In this document: positions 46,105 through 54,420 of the stretch, in pieces
How the letters are laid out: each line of letters begins with the position of its first letter
Numbering within the stretch: position 1 is the stretch's first letter
NCBI RefSeq assembly: GCF_000760935.2
Contig: NZ_CP049744.1
Coordinates: forward strand, 682,001-746,000
Direction: 5' to 3'
DNA length: 64,000 bases
From: Rhodococcoides fascians A25f
GTDB lineage: Bacteria > Actinomycetota > Actinomycetes > Mycobacteriales > Mycobacteriaceae
The notes under the pieces: generated by a model
Told to the model about the DNA's origin: nothing
The model's input: the letters and a program-made list of their open reading frames with translations, nothing else
Databases searched by the model: none
Translations under genes and position numbers: made by a program

Positions 46105-46893
46105 TCACTGAGGTGGGACGAGTCCGAGGCGGACCAGGTCGTCCAGGGGTTCGCGGATGCTGCAGGTGCCGAAAGATGCGAAGGCGCGTTGACCCTCGAT
46201 CCCGGCGACGAGACCGGCGAGGACGTCGGCGTCCCGGATCGCCAGGATCTTCTCGAGCTCACCGACGCGTGCGCCGCTGTGTGCGGCCTGCGCGGCGAGG
46301 ATCACGTTGAGGAAACCGTGTTGCTCGAAACCGTTGTGGGGATCGGTGTTACGGGCGGCATGGTGCAGACCCGCGGTGGCTTTGAAGTGGACCTCGCGTT
46401 GTGCCGCCTCGTAGATGGACGCGGCAAGCTCCCGCTCGTCCGGGTACTCGACGGCCGTGACGCCGCCGGTCCTGAATTTGGCTCGATACCCGAACTCGTC
46501 GACTGCGTCGAAGATGTCGTCTCGTCGGGAGTCTCGGGGGATTTCGACGTAGATGTCGATGTCCTGAGTGATGTTGCGCAAGGCGTCGATGTTCGTGCCC
46601 TCGGGTACGGCCACTTCGACGGCAACGACCGTGACCCCGGCGGTGCGGTCGGCGACCCGCAGGCCCGCTTCTACGCTGCCCGGGCCTGCAGGTGCGGTCA
46701 ACGCGACCTCCATCCGAGCGCCCAGGACGAGCTCGTTCACCCGGTCCATCGGAACGACCAACGGTCCGACGAGGTCTGCGAAAGAACTCGCCCGGTACTC
46801 GAGATGTTGTGCTGCAGCAACATCGAGTGGTGTATTGCCGGGAGGAAAGACAGCGGCGTCGTCGCACAGGCGGTGGAAGAACTTCGGGATCAT
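46105..46893 (-). CDS. Conserved protein of unknown function between hmgA and fahA
   Basis: Predicted 262-residue soluble protein that I do not recognise. It starts MIPKFFHRLCDDAAVFPPG and ends with FGTCSIREPLDDLVRLGLV; alternating strands and helices suggest a TIM-barrel-like fold. Its ATG overlaps the hmgA stop by ATGA, and fahA follows after 19 bases. No maleylacetoacetate isomerase gene is in the window, although that step lies between HmgA and FahA. This protein is therefore a candidate, but it lacks visible GST or DinB features, so the role is inference. Confidence 0.85.
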   Translation of the reverse strand: MIPKFFHRLCDDAAVFPPGNTPLDVAAAQHLEYRASSFADLVGPLVVPMDRVNELVLGARMEVALTAPAGPGSVEAGLRVADRTAGVTVVAVEVAVPEGTNIDALRNITQDIDIYVEIPRDSRRDDIFDAVDEFGYRAKFRTGGVTAVEYPDERELAASIYEAAQREVHFKATAGLHHAARNTDPHNGFEQHGFLNVILAAQAAHSGARVGELEKILAIRDADVLAGLVAGIEGQRAFASFGTCSIREPLDDLVRLGLVPPQ

Positions 46894-48083
46894 CGGTTCG
46901 GCCCCCGGCCTGCCCACGTCCACGCGTACCCGGTGTCCTCGCACGCGAGCGCTCCTTCGCCGAGTTCGAGGGGGCGGAAGGTATCGACCATGACGGCCAG
47001 TTCGTCGAAGAACTCGGCGCCGATACTGCGTTCGTAGGCACCGGGTTGCGGACCGTGAGCATGACCGCCCGGATGCACCGAGATCGATCCCTGGCCGATT
47101 CCGGAACCCTTGCGGGCCTCGTAGTCGCCGCCGACGTAGAACATGATCTCGTCGGAGTCGACGTTGGAGTGGTAGTACGGCACCGGGATTGCGAGCGGGT
47201 GGTAGTCGACCTTGCGCGGAACGAAATTACAGATCACGAAGTTGGCCCCCTCGAATGCCTGATGCGCAGGCGGCGGTTGATGCACACGGCCGGTGATCGG
47301 TTCGTAGTCGGAGATGTTGAACGTGTACGGATACAGGCAGCCGTCCCACCCCACTACGTCGAACGGGTGTTGCGGGTAGACGTAGCGGGTTCCGACGATG
47401 CCCGTCGAACCACGGTGCTTGACAAGTACTTCGATGTCTTCGCCGTCGGCGAGTAGAGGCTCGGTGGGGCCGTGCAGATCGCGTTCGCAGTAGGGAGCGT
47501 TCTCGAGCAACTGGCCGTACTTCGACAGGAACCGCTTCGGTGGAGCGATGTGACTGTTGGCCTCGATGGCGTAGGCGCGCAGGGGGCCGTCGGGAATCCA
47601 ACGGTGCGTCGTCGCACGCGGAATGAGCACGTAGTCACCCTGCTGCGCCTGGAGAGTACCGAACACCGTTTCGACGGTGGCAGAACCGGATTCGACGTAG
47701 ACCATCTCGTCACCGATCGAATTGCGATACAGCGGTGAAGTTTTCGATGCGACGACGTAGGACAGTCTGACGTCGGCGTTGCCCAGAACGAGGCGTCGTC
47801 CGGTGACCACGTCGGTGTCCGCCACCGTGGATTCGGGAAACAGCTCGTGCAACTTCAGGTGCCGCGGCACGAGCGGATGGTTGGGCGTCGTCGATTGATC
47901 GGGCAGGTCCCACACCGTGGCATCGACGATGGCCGACGGTATGTGGCGGTGGTACAGCAGAGACGAGTCCGAGGAGAAGCCCTCTTCGCCCATCAGCTCC
48001 TCGTAATAGAGGTTGCCGTCGGGAGTTCGGTGCTGGGTGTGCCGCTTCGGCGGAACCGATCCGAGCTGCCGGTAGTAGGCCAC
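46890..48083 (-). CDS. hmgA: Homogentisate 1,2-dioxygenase
   Basis: Opens the homogentisate ring to maleylacetoacetate. The 397-residue protein has a cupin core; iron-site residues lie in YYHSNVDSDEIMFYVGGDY and the later HPGGHAHGPQPG. I chose the GTG at 48083 because AGGAGAGAG lies right before it. The ATG 42 bases upstream has no ribosome site and falls inside the MarR-type operator. First gene of the homogentisate operon. Confidence 0.93.
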   Translation of the reverse strand: MAYYRQLGSVPPKRHTQHRTPDGNLYYEELMGEEGFSSDSSLLYHRHIPSAIVDATVWDLPDQSTTPNHPLVPRHLKLHELFPESTVADTDVVTGRRLVLGNADVRLSYVVASKTSPLYRNSIGDEMVYVESGSATVETVFGTLQAQQGDYVLIPRATTHRWIPDGPLRAYAIEANSHIAPPKRFLSKYGQLLENAPYCERDLHGPTEPLLADGEDIEVLVKHRGSTGIVGTRYVYPQHPFDVVGWDGCLYPYTFNISDYEPITGRVHQPPPAHQAFEGANFVICNFVPRKVDYHPLAIPVPYYHSNVDSDEIMFYVGGDYEARKGSGIGQGSISVHPGGHAHGPQPGAYERSIGAEFFDELAVMVDTFRPLELGEGALACEDTGYAWTWAGRGPNR

Positions 48084-48112
48084 GTGCTCTCTCCTGAGTT
48101 CTGTCACCGCTT

Positions 48113-48132
48113 GTAGTAAAGACATTAACTAC
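48113..48132. promoter_or_regulatory. MarR-type operator upstream of hmgA
   Basis: A 20-base site starting GTAGTAAAGACATT and ending ACTAC, an inverted repeat of GTAGT. It lies 30 bases before the hmgA start and matches the site before the MarR gene in GTAGTAAAGA and following positions. Confidence 0.6.
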
Positions 48133-48154
48133 TTTCACGTGATCTACGCAACCT

Positions 48155-48682
48155 TCAGTTGCGCCCCCGTACGTCGAACTGGCTGCGGTTGGTGATCAGT
48201 TTGGTCAACAGCATCACCAGGATTCGCTGTTCGGGTTCGGTGAGCGCGCTGGCCCATGCGTTCTCCCGTTCGTTCTGTTCGGCGAACGCCGCGACCATCT
48301 CGTCGTGCCCCAGCGCGGTCAGGGCGAGGCGCACCGAACGTCCGTCCTTCTCGTCGGGCGTGCTGGCGAGCAGGCCGCCGGAGATGAGTGTCTTGGACAG
48401 GTTCGACACGGCGGCGCGGCTCATGCCGGTCAATTCGGCTGCTCGTCGCGGCTCGATCGGGCCGGCGAGCCACGTGACGAACATCAGCCGAAACGACGAC
48501 CATGACCAGCCTCGCGGGCGATGAACCGTCGACTCGAGGTCGTACGTGACAATGTTCGACGCTCGGTTCAGTGTCAGCAGAACCTCGGTGGCCAGCTGAT
48601 GCTCGAACCCGTACTCCCGGGCCAGTGTGGTGTTGGCGGTGTCGATGAACGACCAGAAATCGGGCTTGGGTGCGTCGGTCAC
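48155..48682 (-). CDS. MarR-family regulator of homogentisate genes
   Basis: Predicted 175-residue winged-helix regulator. The recognition region is RRAAELTGMSRAAVSNLSKT and the wing is TPDEKDGRSVRLALT. The start is GTG at 48682; no strong ribosome site is visible. It lies just upstream of hmgA on the same strand. Matching operators before hmgA and before itself support local control by homogentisate or a related acid. Confidence 0.87.
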   Translation of the reverse strand: MTDAPKPDFWSFIDTANTTLAREYGFEHQLATEVLLTLNRASNIVTYDLESTVHRPRGWSWSSFRLMFVTWLAGPIEPRRAAELTGMSRAAVSNLSKTLISGGLLASTPDEKDGRSVRLALTALGHDEMVAAFAEQNERENAWASALTEPEQRILVMLLTKLITNRSQFDVRGRN

Positions 48683-48707
48683 GGATTCACTGTAGCCACG
48701 AACTCAT

Positions 48708-48727
48708 CTGATCAACATCTTTACTAC
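48708..48727. promoter_or_regulatory. MarR-type operator upstream of the MarR gene
   Basis: On the minus strand this reads GTAGTAAAGATGTTGATCAG. The first ten bases equal those of the hmgA operator, and it lies 25 bases before the MarR start, fitting autoregulation. It also lies before the divergent small membrane gene. Confidence 0.55.
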
Positions 48728-48775
48728 TCACGCAGCGAGATTCGTGTCCCACCGAGGAGGGGCCATGATGGACCC

Positions 48776-48985
48776 ATGAGCTCGAAGAACCTGTTCGGTG
48801 GCCCCCGCACCCTGCTGATCGTGGCAGCAGTGGTCATCGTGATCGCACTCGTCGCTGCTGCCGCGACCCTGATCGTCCGCGCCGTGCTCGGACCGCCCGG
48901 AGGGGAGAACAAGTTCGAGATCCAGGGTTACTCTCTCGTACAGGTCGATCCCCAGGTCAGCGACCTCGCGCTCGCCACACGCTAG
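48776..48985 (+). CDS. Small single-span membrane protein, unknown
   Basis: Predicted 69-residue protein with one membrane helix (TLLIVAAVVIVIALVAAAAT) and a short outward or inward tail. GAGGAGGGG lies 13 bases upstream, a wide spacing. A four-codon frame MMDP begins at 48765, better spaced from that site, and its stop overlaps this ATG, so coupled re-start is possible. The end overlaps the convergent gene by 29 bases. No function is assigned. Confidence 0.6.
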   Translation: MSSKNLFGGPRTLLIVAAVVIVIALVAAAATLIVRAVLGPPGGENKFEIQGYSLVQVDPQVSDLALATR

Positions 48986-49355
48986 CCGACTCTGCACCGA
49001 CCTGCGGGTCGTGTGTCTGCTGAAAATTTCGCCCGCCGCGCGCGAATGTGCGCAGCGTCGCGGCGGGTACCTCGTGCTCGGGAACAGGCTCGCCGATCCA
49101 CTCGCAGTCACGGACGAAGATCATGTTCGACGCCACCGCGTCGACGCTGTGATCTTCCCGCAGTGGGCCGAAAATTCGGCCGAGAAAGTACTCGCCGTGC
49201 TCGGTTCGCGTCCAGACGAAAGATCCGTCCGCGACCTGCTCGAAACGCTCGACCCGTCGTAGCGAGCGTTCGTCGTTCGCCGACATACCGCAGAGTCCGT
49301 AGGTGAGGGCACGCTCGACGCCATTCGGCATCGGGGCGCGATAGACATCCGGCAT
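48957..49355 (-). CDS. Conserved protein of unknown function
   Basis: Predicted 132-residue soluble protein without a signal peptide. Features are VERALTYGLCGM near the N-terminus, then a strand-rich middle (GSFVWTRTEHGEYFLGRIFGP) and a charged C-terminus. I do not recognise the family. The ATG at 49355 is the first that avoids the secreted-protein gene on the other strand. Confidence 0.6.
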   Translation of the reverse strand: MPDVYRAPMPNGVERALTYGLCGMSANDERSLRRVERFEQVADGSFVWTRTEHGEYFLGRIFGPLREDHSVDAVASNMIFVRDCEWIGEPVPEHEVPAATLRTFARGGRNFQQTHDPQVGAESASVWRARGR

Positions 49356-49450
49356 ACAGCCGAGCCTAGGACCCGAGGGGGCTACATACCGCTTGGTCCG
49401 TTGCAGGATGTTCTCGAACAGCGGACGAATTCGACGAAATGGGGAGCATC

Positions 49451-49891
49451 GTGTTTTCGAGAAATAGAGTCTTTCGCCTCGTGGCGGTGCCACTGGTGGC
49501 GGGAGCCCTGACGCTGGGGTCGGCGGGCATCGCGTCGGCCGCAACCACCACGGAGCTCAGGCCGGTACAGGCATTCGTCTTCTTGCAACACGGCGTCAGT
49601 TTCGGGTCGGGGCCGGTCGAGGCAACGGCGACGGTGATCGAGGCAGGGGAGGTCACGGTGACGACAGTGAGCAAGATTTCTGGTGCGGGTGACATGGGCT
49701 CGTCAGCGGTCGGCCTGCTGCCGGTTCCGGTGACCGTGGTGTGGACGAACATCGACAACGGCCGATCCGGTTCGGCGGGTGGGATATCGACCGAGCCGAT
49801 CACTCTCGCTACCGGTGCGGGCCGTGTCGATCTCACGATCACGACGGACACGCCCAACCTTCCCGGTGGTGGCCGCGTCGTCGTGGAGTAG
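49451..49891 (+). CDS. Small secreted protein, unknown
   Basis: Predicted 146-residue exported protein. A signal peptide ends near GSAGIASAA, then comes a strand-rich mature part with Thr, Val and Gly repeats (VIEAGEVTVTTVSKISGAG). GGGGAG four bases before the GTG at 49451 favours it over an ATG 12 bases upstream. No cysteine or catalytic motif is seen, and no family is recognised. Confidence 0.65.
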   Translation: MFSRNRVFRLVAVPLVAGALTLGSAGIASAATTTELRPVQAFVFLQHGVSFGSGPVEATATVIEAGEVTVTTVSKISGAGDMGSSAVGLLPVPVTVVWTNIDNGRSGSAGGISTEPITLATGAGRVDLTITTDTPNLPGGGRVVVE

Positions 49892-50051
49892 CCGTGTCCT
49901 CGGCGTGGAGCACTGACGTGAGCGTCCACAATTCGCTCTCACAAACGGGAAAAGGTATTTCAGCACTGATAGTGGGCGCTGAGATCACCCACAGTGTGGT
50001 TCGGTCCAGACCGGCTGGTCCGATGTTGTCGTGATTGGACTCCAGTGGTAG

Positions 50052-50071
50052 GTTGAAGGTTCAACTTGAAC
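50052..50071. promoter_or_regulatory. Overlapping palindromes upstream of the LigB-type dioxygenase gene
   Basis: GTTGAAGGTTCAAC (50052-50065) and GTTCAACTTGAAC (50059-50071) are both perfect palindromes sharing seven bases. They end 16 bases before the start codon. A MerR- or MarR-type binding site is likely, with no matching regulator next door. Confidence 0.5.
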
Positions 50072-50087
50072 ACTCGAAGGACCCGCC

Positions 50088-50969
50088 ATGACTTCTGTGA
50101 TGAACCCGCCCGTCGCGGGTGCCGCATTCGATGCGTTTCTCGCCGACGTAGCACCCACGAGCCGGTCGCAGCAGATGTGGACCCCGAACGACGGCCCGAT
50201 GCCTGCCCTGTACATCAGCCATGGCGCGCCCCCGGTTTTCGACGATGCACTCTGGATGGACCAGCTGTTCACCTGGTCGCAGTCGATGCCCAAGCCGAAG
50301 GCGATCCTCATCGTCAGCGCGCACTGGGAAGAGGCTCCGCTGAGCCTGTCTGCCTCGGCGGCCGCGACCCCACTGGTCTACGACTTCGGTGGTTTTGCTC
50401 AGCGGTACTTTTCGATGGAATACCGGACGCCCGACGCCGAGGTCTTGGCCGCTCGCGTTGCTGCGGCCATACCGGCGTCGGAAAATCTGCACCGACACAC
50501 CTCTCGCGGCCTCGATCACGGTGCCTGGGTTCCGCTGAAGGTGATGTACCCGTACGCCGATGTCCCCGTTCTGCAGTTGAGCCTGCCGACGCATGCTCCC
50601 GATCGGCTGATGGCGATAGGCGCTGCGCTGAAAGAGCTTCGCGCCGAGGGCGTCTTGGTCATCGGATCCGGATTCATGACGCATGGGTTGCCGTTCCTGT
50701 CCCGTGAGAACTTCGTGACCAATACCGTCCCGACGTGGTCCGAGGACTTCGATCTCTGGGCGGCCGACGCGTTGGCGCGCGGTGACGTCGCAACGCTGGC
50801 GGACTTCCGCAGTGCCGCACCGGGAATGCCGTATGCCCACCCGACCGTCGAACACTTCACGCCGCTGTTCGTCACGCTCGGTGCCGCCGAGAATCCGGAA
50901 GCCCCGGTGAACACGGCGATCACCGGCTTCCAGTTCGGTTTGGCGAAGCGGTCGTTCGCGGTCGCGTGA
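50088..50969 (+). CDS. LigB-type extradiol dioxygenase (4,5-DOPA dioxygenase/YgiD-like)
   Basis: Class III ring-opening dioxygenase of 293 residues. Candidate metal and active-site His are in ALYISHGAPP, ILIVSAHWEE and SRGLDHGAWVPL, with a later GSGFMTHGL. AAGGAC precedes the ATG. YgiD-type proteins act on catechols such as DOPA. No ring hydroxylase lies beside it, so it may act on host-of-plant or soil catechols; the substrate is unknown. Confidence 0.87.
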   Translation: MTSVMNPPVAGAAFDAFLADVAPTSRSQQMWTPNDGPMPALYISHGAPPVFDDALWMDQLFTWSQSMPKPKAILIVSAHWEEAPLSLSASAAATPLVYDFGGFAQRYFSMEYRTPDAEVLAARVAAAIPASENLHRHTSRGLDHGAWVPLKVMYPYADVPVLQLSLPTHAPDRLMAIGAALKELRAEGVLVIGSGFMTHGLPFLSRENFVTNTVPTWSEDFDLWAADALARGDVATLADFRSAAPGMPYAHPTVEHFTPLFVTLGAAENPEAPVNTAITGFQFGLAKRSFAVA

Positions 50970-51171
50970 CGAACGGGCGCAGCCCAGTGCACTTGGGATC
51001 GGTTCACTTCTGAATCTCTTTCGATTCGGGGATTGTTATCCACGCCACTTCGCTCTACAGTTCTGAGCACCATCTCGGACATCGGTGTCCAAGATGGACG
51101 GATGCGCTGTACGAACCGTCGCCGGGCGCGCCTCCTGTGGATCCCGTCCTCCGGCGCGAAGGAGTACACCC

Positions 51172-52584
51172 GTGTCTTCTGCCCGCTCTTGGACGCTGCG
51201 TACAGCGATCAGCGTGATGACCGCCGCTGCGGCTTTCGCCGCCATGACGACGCCCGCTGCTGCTGCACCCGATGCGAGCGAGGTGGACATTCAGCCGCCT
51301 CTGGCACCGTTCACGTGGCCGAAGATTCCGGAGTTCGACACCGACTTCTACCTTCCGCCCGCCGACGTGGTGGCCGCGACCGCGCCGGGCCAGATCATCG
51401 CTGCGCGGCCGGTCGAGCTGGCCACTCTCAACGTCATCCCCACGCAGGTCGACGCGTGGCAGTTGTCGTTCCGGTCCAACAACGGTCGCGACGAGCCGAT
51501 CGCTGCGGTGACCACCGTCATCAAGCCCCGTGGCGTCCCCGCGGCATCGCGGCCATTGATCTCCATCCAGTTGGCCGAGGATTCTCTCGCTGCCTACTGC
51601 GCGCCTTCGTATGCGATGCGAGCGGGTGCGATTCCCTGGCCGGTGACGGGCGCGGTGACCTCGGGTGCTCAATTCCTCGAAGTGCAGGCAGCGTTGGCGC
51701 AGGGATGGGCAGTATCGGTACCTGATCACCAAGGTCCGAACAACTCGTTCGCCGCAGGGCCGGTCGCCGGTCGGATCACACTCGACGGAATCCGAGCGGC
51801 CGAGAACTTCGAGCCGATGCAGTTGGCCGGGGAGGCCACCAAGGTGGGGATGAGCGGCTACTCCGGTGGCGCGATAGCGACCGGGCATGCAGCCGAACTG
51901 GCCGAACGCTACGCCCCCGAGCTCGACATCGTCGGAGTCACCGAGGGTGGAACTCCCGCTGAACTCGGGGCGCTGGTGGACAACGCGAACAACACACTCG
52001 GTTCGGGAATCGTCGCTGCCGGGATCATCGGTGCCAGTCGTGAAGATCCCGAGTTGGCCGATTTCGTCGACGAACATATCGATCCGCTCGGCCGGGCGTT
52101 GTTCGCGGCGAAGGACAATCTCTGTGTCGGTTACAGCTCGGCACTGCTGCCGTTCGTCAACCTGAAGGGCTTCCTGCACACCGACGGCGACCCGATTCAA
52201 CAACCGGTGGTGAAGAAGGCCCTGTCTGCGATGCAGCTCGGCGGCACCACACCGAATATGCCGCTCTACGTCTACCATTCCAACCCGGACTGGCTGGTGC
52301 CGATCGGACCGGTCAACGCGATGGTCGATTCGTACTGCAGCCGTCCGGGTGCCGATGTCACGTACACCCGTGATCATTTCAGCGAGCACATCACGCTGGA
52401 GTTGATCGCTTTTCCGAGCGCGGTGCTGTGGATGCGCGACCGGTTCGCCGGTGTTCCGGTGGAAGCGGGTTGCCGAACGAACGACGTCGGCTCGATGGCG
52501 CTCGACACACGTGCACACCCGCTCTTCGTCGACGCTGTAGGCGAGATAGTCGCCGGACTGTTCGGTAAGCCGATCGGGGCGTGA
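51172..52584 (+). CDS. Secreted lipase (LIP/triacylglycerol lipase family)
   Basis: Predicted 470-residue exported alpha/beta hydrolase. A signal peptide ends near TTPAAAAP. The nucleophile Ser is in GMSGYSGGAIA (GYSGG), and the C-terminal acid and His regions lie in YVYHSNPDWLVP and RDHFSEHITLE. GGAG nine bases upstream sets the GTG at 51172. It belongs to the actinobacterial/fungal secretory lipase group. It is followed by a TetR gene on the same strand. Confidence 0.88.
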   Translation: MSSARSWTLRTAISVMTAAAAFAAMTTPAAAAPDASEVDIQPPLAPFTWPKIPEFDTDFYLPPADVVAATAPGQIIAARPVELATLNVIPTQVDAWQLSFRSNNGRDEPIAAVTTVIKPRGVPAASRPLISIQLAEDSLAAYCAPSYAMRAGAIPWPVTGAVTSGAQFLEVQAALAQGWAVSVPDHQGPNNSFAAGPVAGRITLDGIRAAENFEPMQLAGEATKVGMSGYSGGAIATGHAAELAERYAPELDIVGVTEGGTPAELGALVDNANNTLGSGIVAAGIIGASREDPELADFVDEHIDPLGRALFAAKDNLCVGYSSALLPFVNLKGFLHTDGDPIQQPVVKKALSAMQLGGTTPNMPLYVYHSNPDWLVPIGPVNAMVDSYCSRPGADVTYTRDHFSEHITLELIAFPSAVLWMRDRFAGVPVEAGCRTNDVGSMALDTRAHPLFVDAVGEIVAGLFGKPIGA

Positions 52585-52637
52585 GGGAACCGATCGGCGT
52601 ACGGCAGGCGAGGTGTCGCCGGCGGTAGACTCCGCCG

Positions 52638-53279
52638 GTGACTGTCGCCGACGATCAGGGCCGCATCTACGCGGGACGATCGTCCGCCGCGCGAAAAGCC
52701 GATCGCCGCGCGCGGTTCTTGCACGCCGGGATCGAGGTCATCGGGGTACGCGGATACGCAGCCACCTCGGTTGCGCATATCTGCGCTGCAGCCGGTCTGG
52801 CGCGCAGTCAGTTCTACAGTGAGTTCGCCAACCGTGAGGCGCTGCTCGTGGATGTGTACGACCTGATCCAAGACGACGCCCTGGCTGCAGTCGTCGCCGC
52901 ACTCGACGGGCAACTCGACCGAGATCGACGCGCGCTGGTTGTTGCTGCGATGACGGCCTTGGTCGGATCGATCGGAGGGGACCCACGCCGAGCACGAATT
53001 TCCTATCTGGAGATGCTGGGTGTCAGCGATGCCGTCGAGCAGCACCGGACGCGCCGTCGTGCACAGTGGGTACAGTTCTTCGAGAACACCCTGCGCTCGG
53101 AAGTCGGTTCTGATTTCGTTCCGCCAGGTGGATACCGTTTGGCCGCAACGGCATTCCTCGGTGCGCTCACCGAGATCGTCTCCGACTGGTCGCGCACCGA
53201 TCCCCCTCGCCCACCTATCGAGCACATCGTGGAGACGATGGTTGCCGTTCTGGGAGCGTTCGTTCCGGACCTGAACTGA
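52638..53279 (+). CDS. TetR-family transcriptional regulator
   Basis: Predicted 213-residue regulator. The DNA-binding helices are ATSVAHICAAAGLARSQFYS, then a helical ligand domain. The start is GTG at 52638. It sits 53 bases after the lipase and 31 before a CoA-transferase, so either could be its target. No clear palindrome was seen in the short gaps. Confidence 0.86.
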   Translation: MTVADDQGRIYAGRSSAARKADRRARFLHAGIEVIGVRGYAATSVAHICAAAGLARSQFYSEFANREALLVDVYDLIQDDALAAVVAALDGQLDRDRRALVVAAMTALVGSIGGDPRRARISYLEMLGVSDAVEQHRTRRRAQWVQFFENTLRSEVGSDFVPPGGYRLAATAFLGALTEIVSDWSRTDPPRPPIEHIVETMVAVLGAFVPDLN

Positions 53280-53310
53280 ACTGCGGCGTGTCGCGCAATA
53301 CAGTGGACCG

Positions 53311-54420
53311 ATGACACCTGCCACCGGTCCACTCGCAGGCCTCGTGGTCGCGGACTTCTCCCGTGTGCTCGCCGGCCCGTACGCGACGATGATGCTCGGC
53401 GACATGGGCGCCGACGTGATCAAGATCGAGCGACCCGGAATCGGTGACGACACCCGATCGTGGGGCCCGCCATACGACTCTTCCGGTACGGCAACATATT
53501 TCAACTCGGTCAATCGCAACAAGACATCGCGGTTCATCGACCTGCAGTCCGAGAGCGGGGTCGCCCAGGCACGTGAGATCGTCTCGGGCGCGGACATCGT
53601 GATCGAGAACTTCCGCGCCGGAACGATGGAACGCCTCGGTCTGGGCTATTCGACTGTGTCGCAATCGAACCGGGGCCTGATCTACTGCTCGATCTCTGGC
53701 TTCGGCACCGGGGGAGGAGCTGCGCTCCCCGGATACGATCTGGTGGTCCAAGCCGTCGGCGGGCTGATGAGCGTCACCGGACCCGACGCCTCGACACCGA
53801 CCAAGGTGGGAGTGGCGATGGTCGATATCGTCACCGGTCTACATGCACTGAGCGGAGTCCTTGCGGCACTGCATCATCGATCACAGACCGGTGCGGGCCA
53901 GCAGGTACACACCTCGCTGATGGCGTCGGTGCTGTCCGCGTTGAGCAACCAGTCGGCGGCGTACCTCGGGGCAGGCGTTGTGCCCGTCCCGATGGGAAAC
54001 AAGCATCCCTCGCTCGTGCCGTACGAGGTGTTCGAGACTGCCGACCGTCCATTGGCACTGGCCGTGGGAAACGACCGGCAATTCGCGGCCCTGGTCGAGG
54101 TGCTCGGATTGCCTGCGTTGGCCGAGGACGATCGCTTCTCGTCCAATTCTGCTCGCGTCGAACATCGCGATCACCTGGTCGACGCGTTGACCTCGGCGCT
54201 GCGGGCACGGACCGCGGACGAATGGTACCGAGATCTGATGGCCCGCAACGTCCCCGCGGGTCCGGTCAATTCCATCGAAGAGGCGTTTGCTTTCGCGGAC
54301 TCGCTCGGTCTCGAACCGCGAGTGCAGGTTCCGGGTTCAGTGGCCGACGGCGTCCGTAATCCTCTGGACTTCTCGGCCACTCCGGTGAACTACCGCTTTC
54401 CACCGCCCGCCCGGTCCTAG
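53311..54420 (+). CDS. Class III (CaiB/BaiF) CoA-transferase
   Basis: Predicted 369-residue CoA-transferase. Marks are VVADFSRVLAGPYATMMLGD and DVIKIERPGIGDDTRSW near the N-terminus, with the catalytic Asp in VAMVDIVTGLHALSG. It is a different subfamily from the one at 41118 (first residues and lengths differ). It may form an operon with the TetR gene. Its stop overlaps the convergent SIMPL gene's stop by four bases. Confidence 0.88.
   Translation: MTPATGPLAGLVVADFSRVLAGPYATMMLGDMGADVIKIERPGIGDDTRSWGPPYDSSGTATYFNSVNRNKTSRFIDLQSESGVAQAREIVSGADIVIENFRAGTMERLGLGYSTVSQSNRGLIYCSISGFGTGGGAALPGYDLVVQAVGGLMSVTGPDASTPTKVGVAMVDIVTGLHALSGVLAALHHRSQTGAGQQVHTSLMASVLSALSNQSAAYLGAGVVPVPMGNKHPSLVPYEVFETADRPLALAVGNDRQFAALVEVLGLPALAEDDRFSSNSARVEHRDHLVDALTSALRARTADEWYRDLMARNVPAGPVNSIEEAFAFADSLGLEPRVQVPGSVADGVRNPLDFSATPVNYRFPPPARS

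Noticed and set aside
48083-48125. ATG at 48125 as the hmgA start
   Set aside because: It has no ribosome site and lies within the MarR-type operator; the GTG at 48083 has AGGAGAGAG.
51036-51043. TTATCCAC, similar to a DnaA box, in the gap before the lipase
   Set aside because: A single copy without other boxes, AT-rich unwinding region or replication genes.
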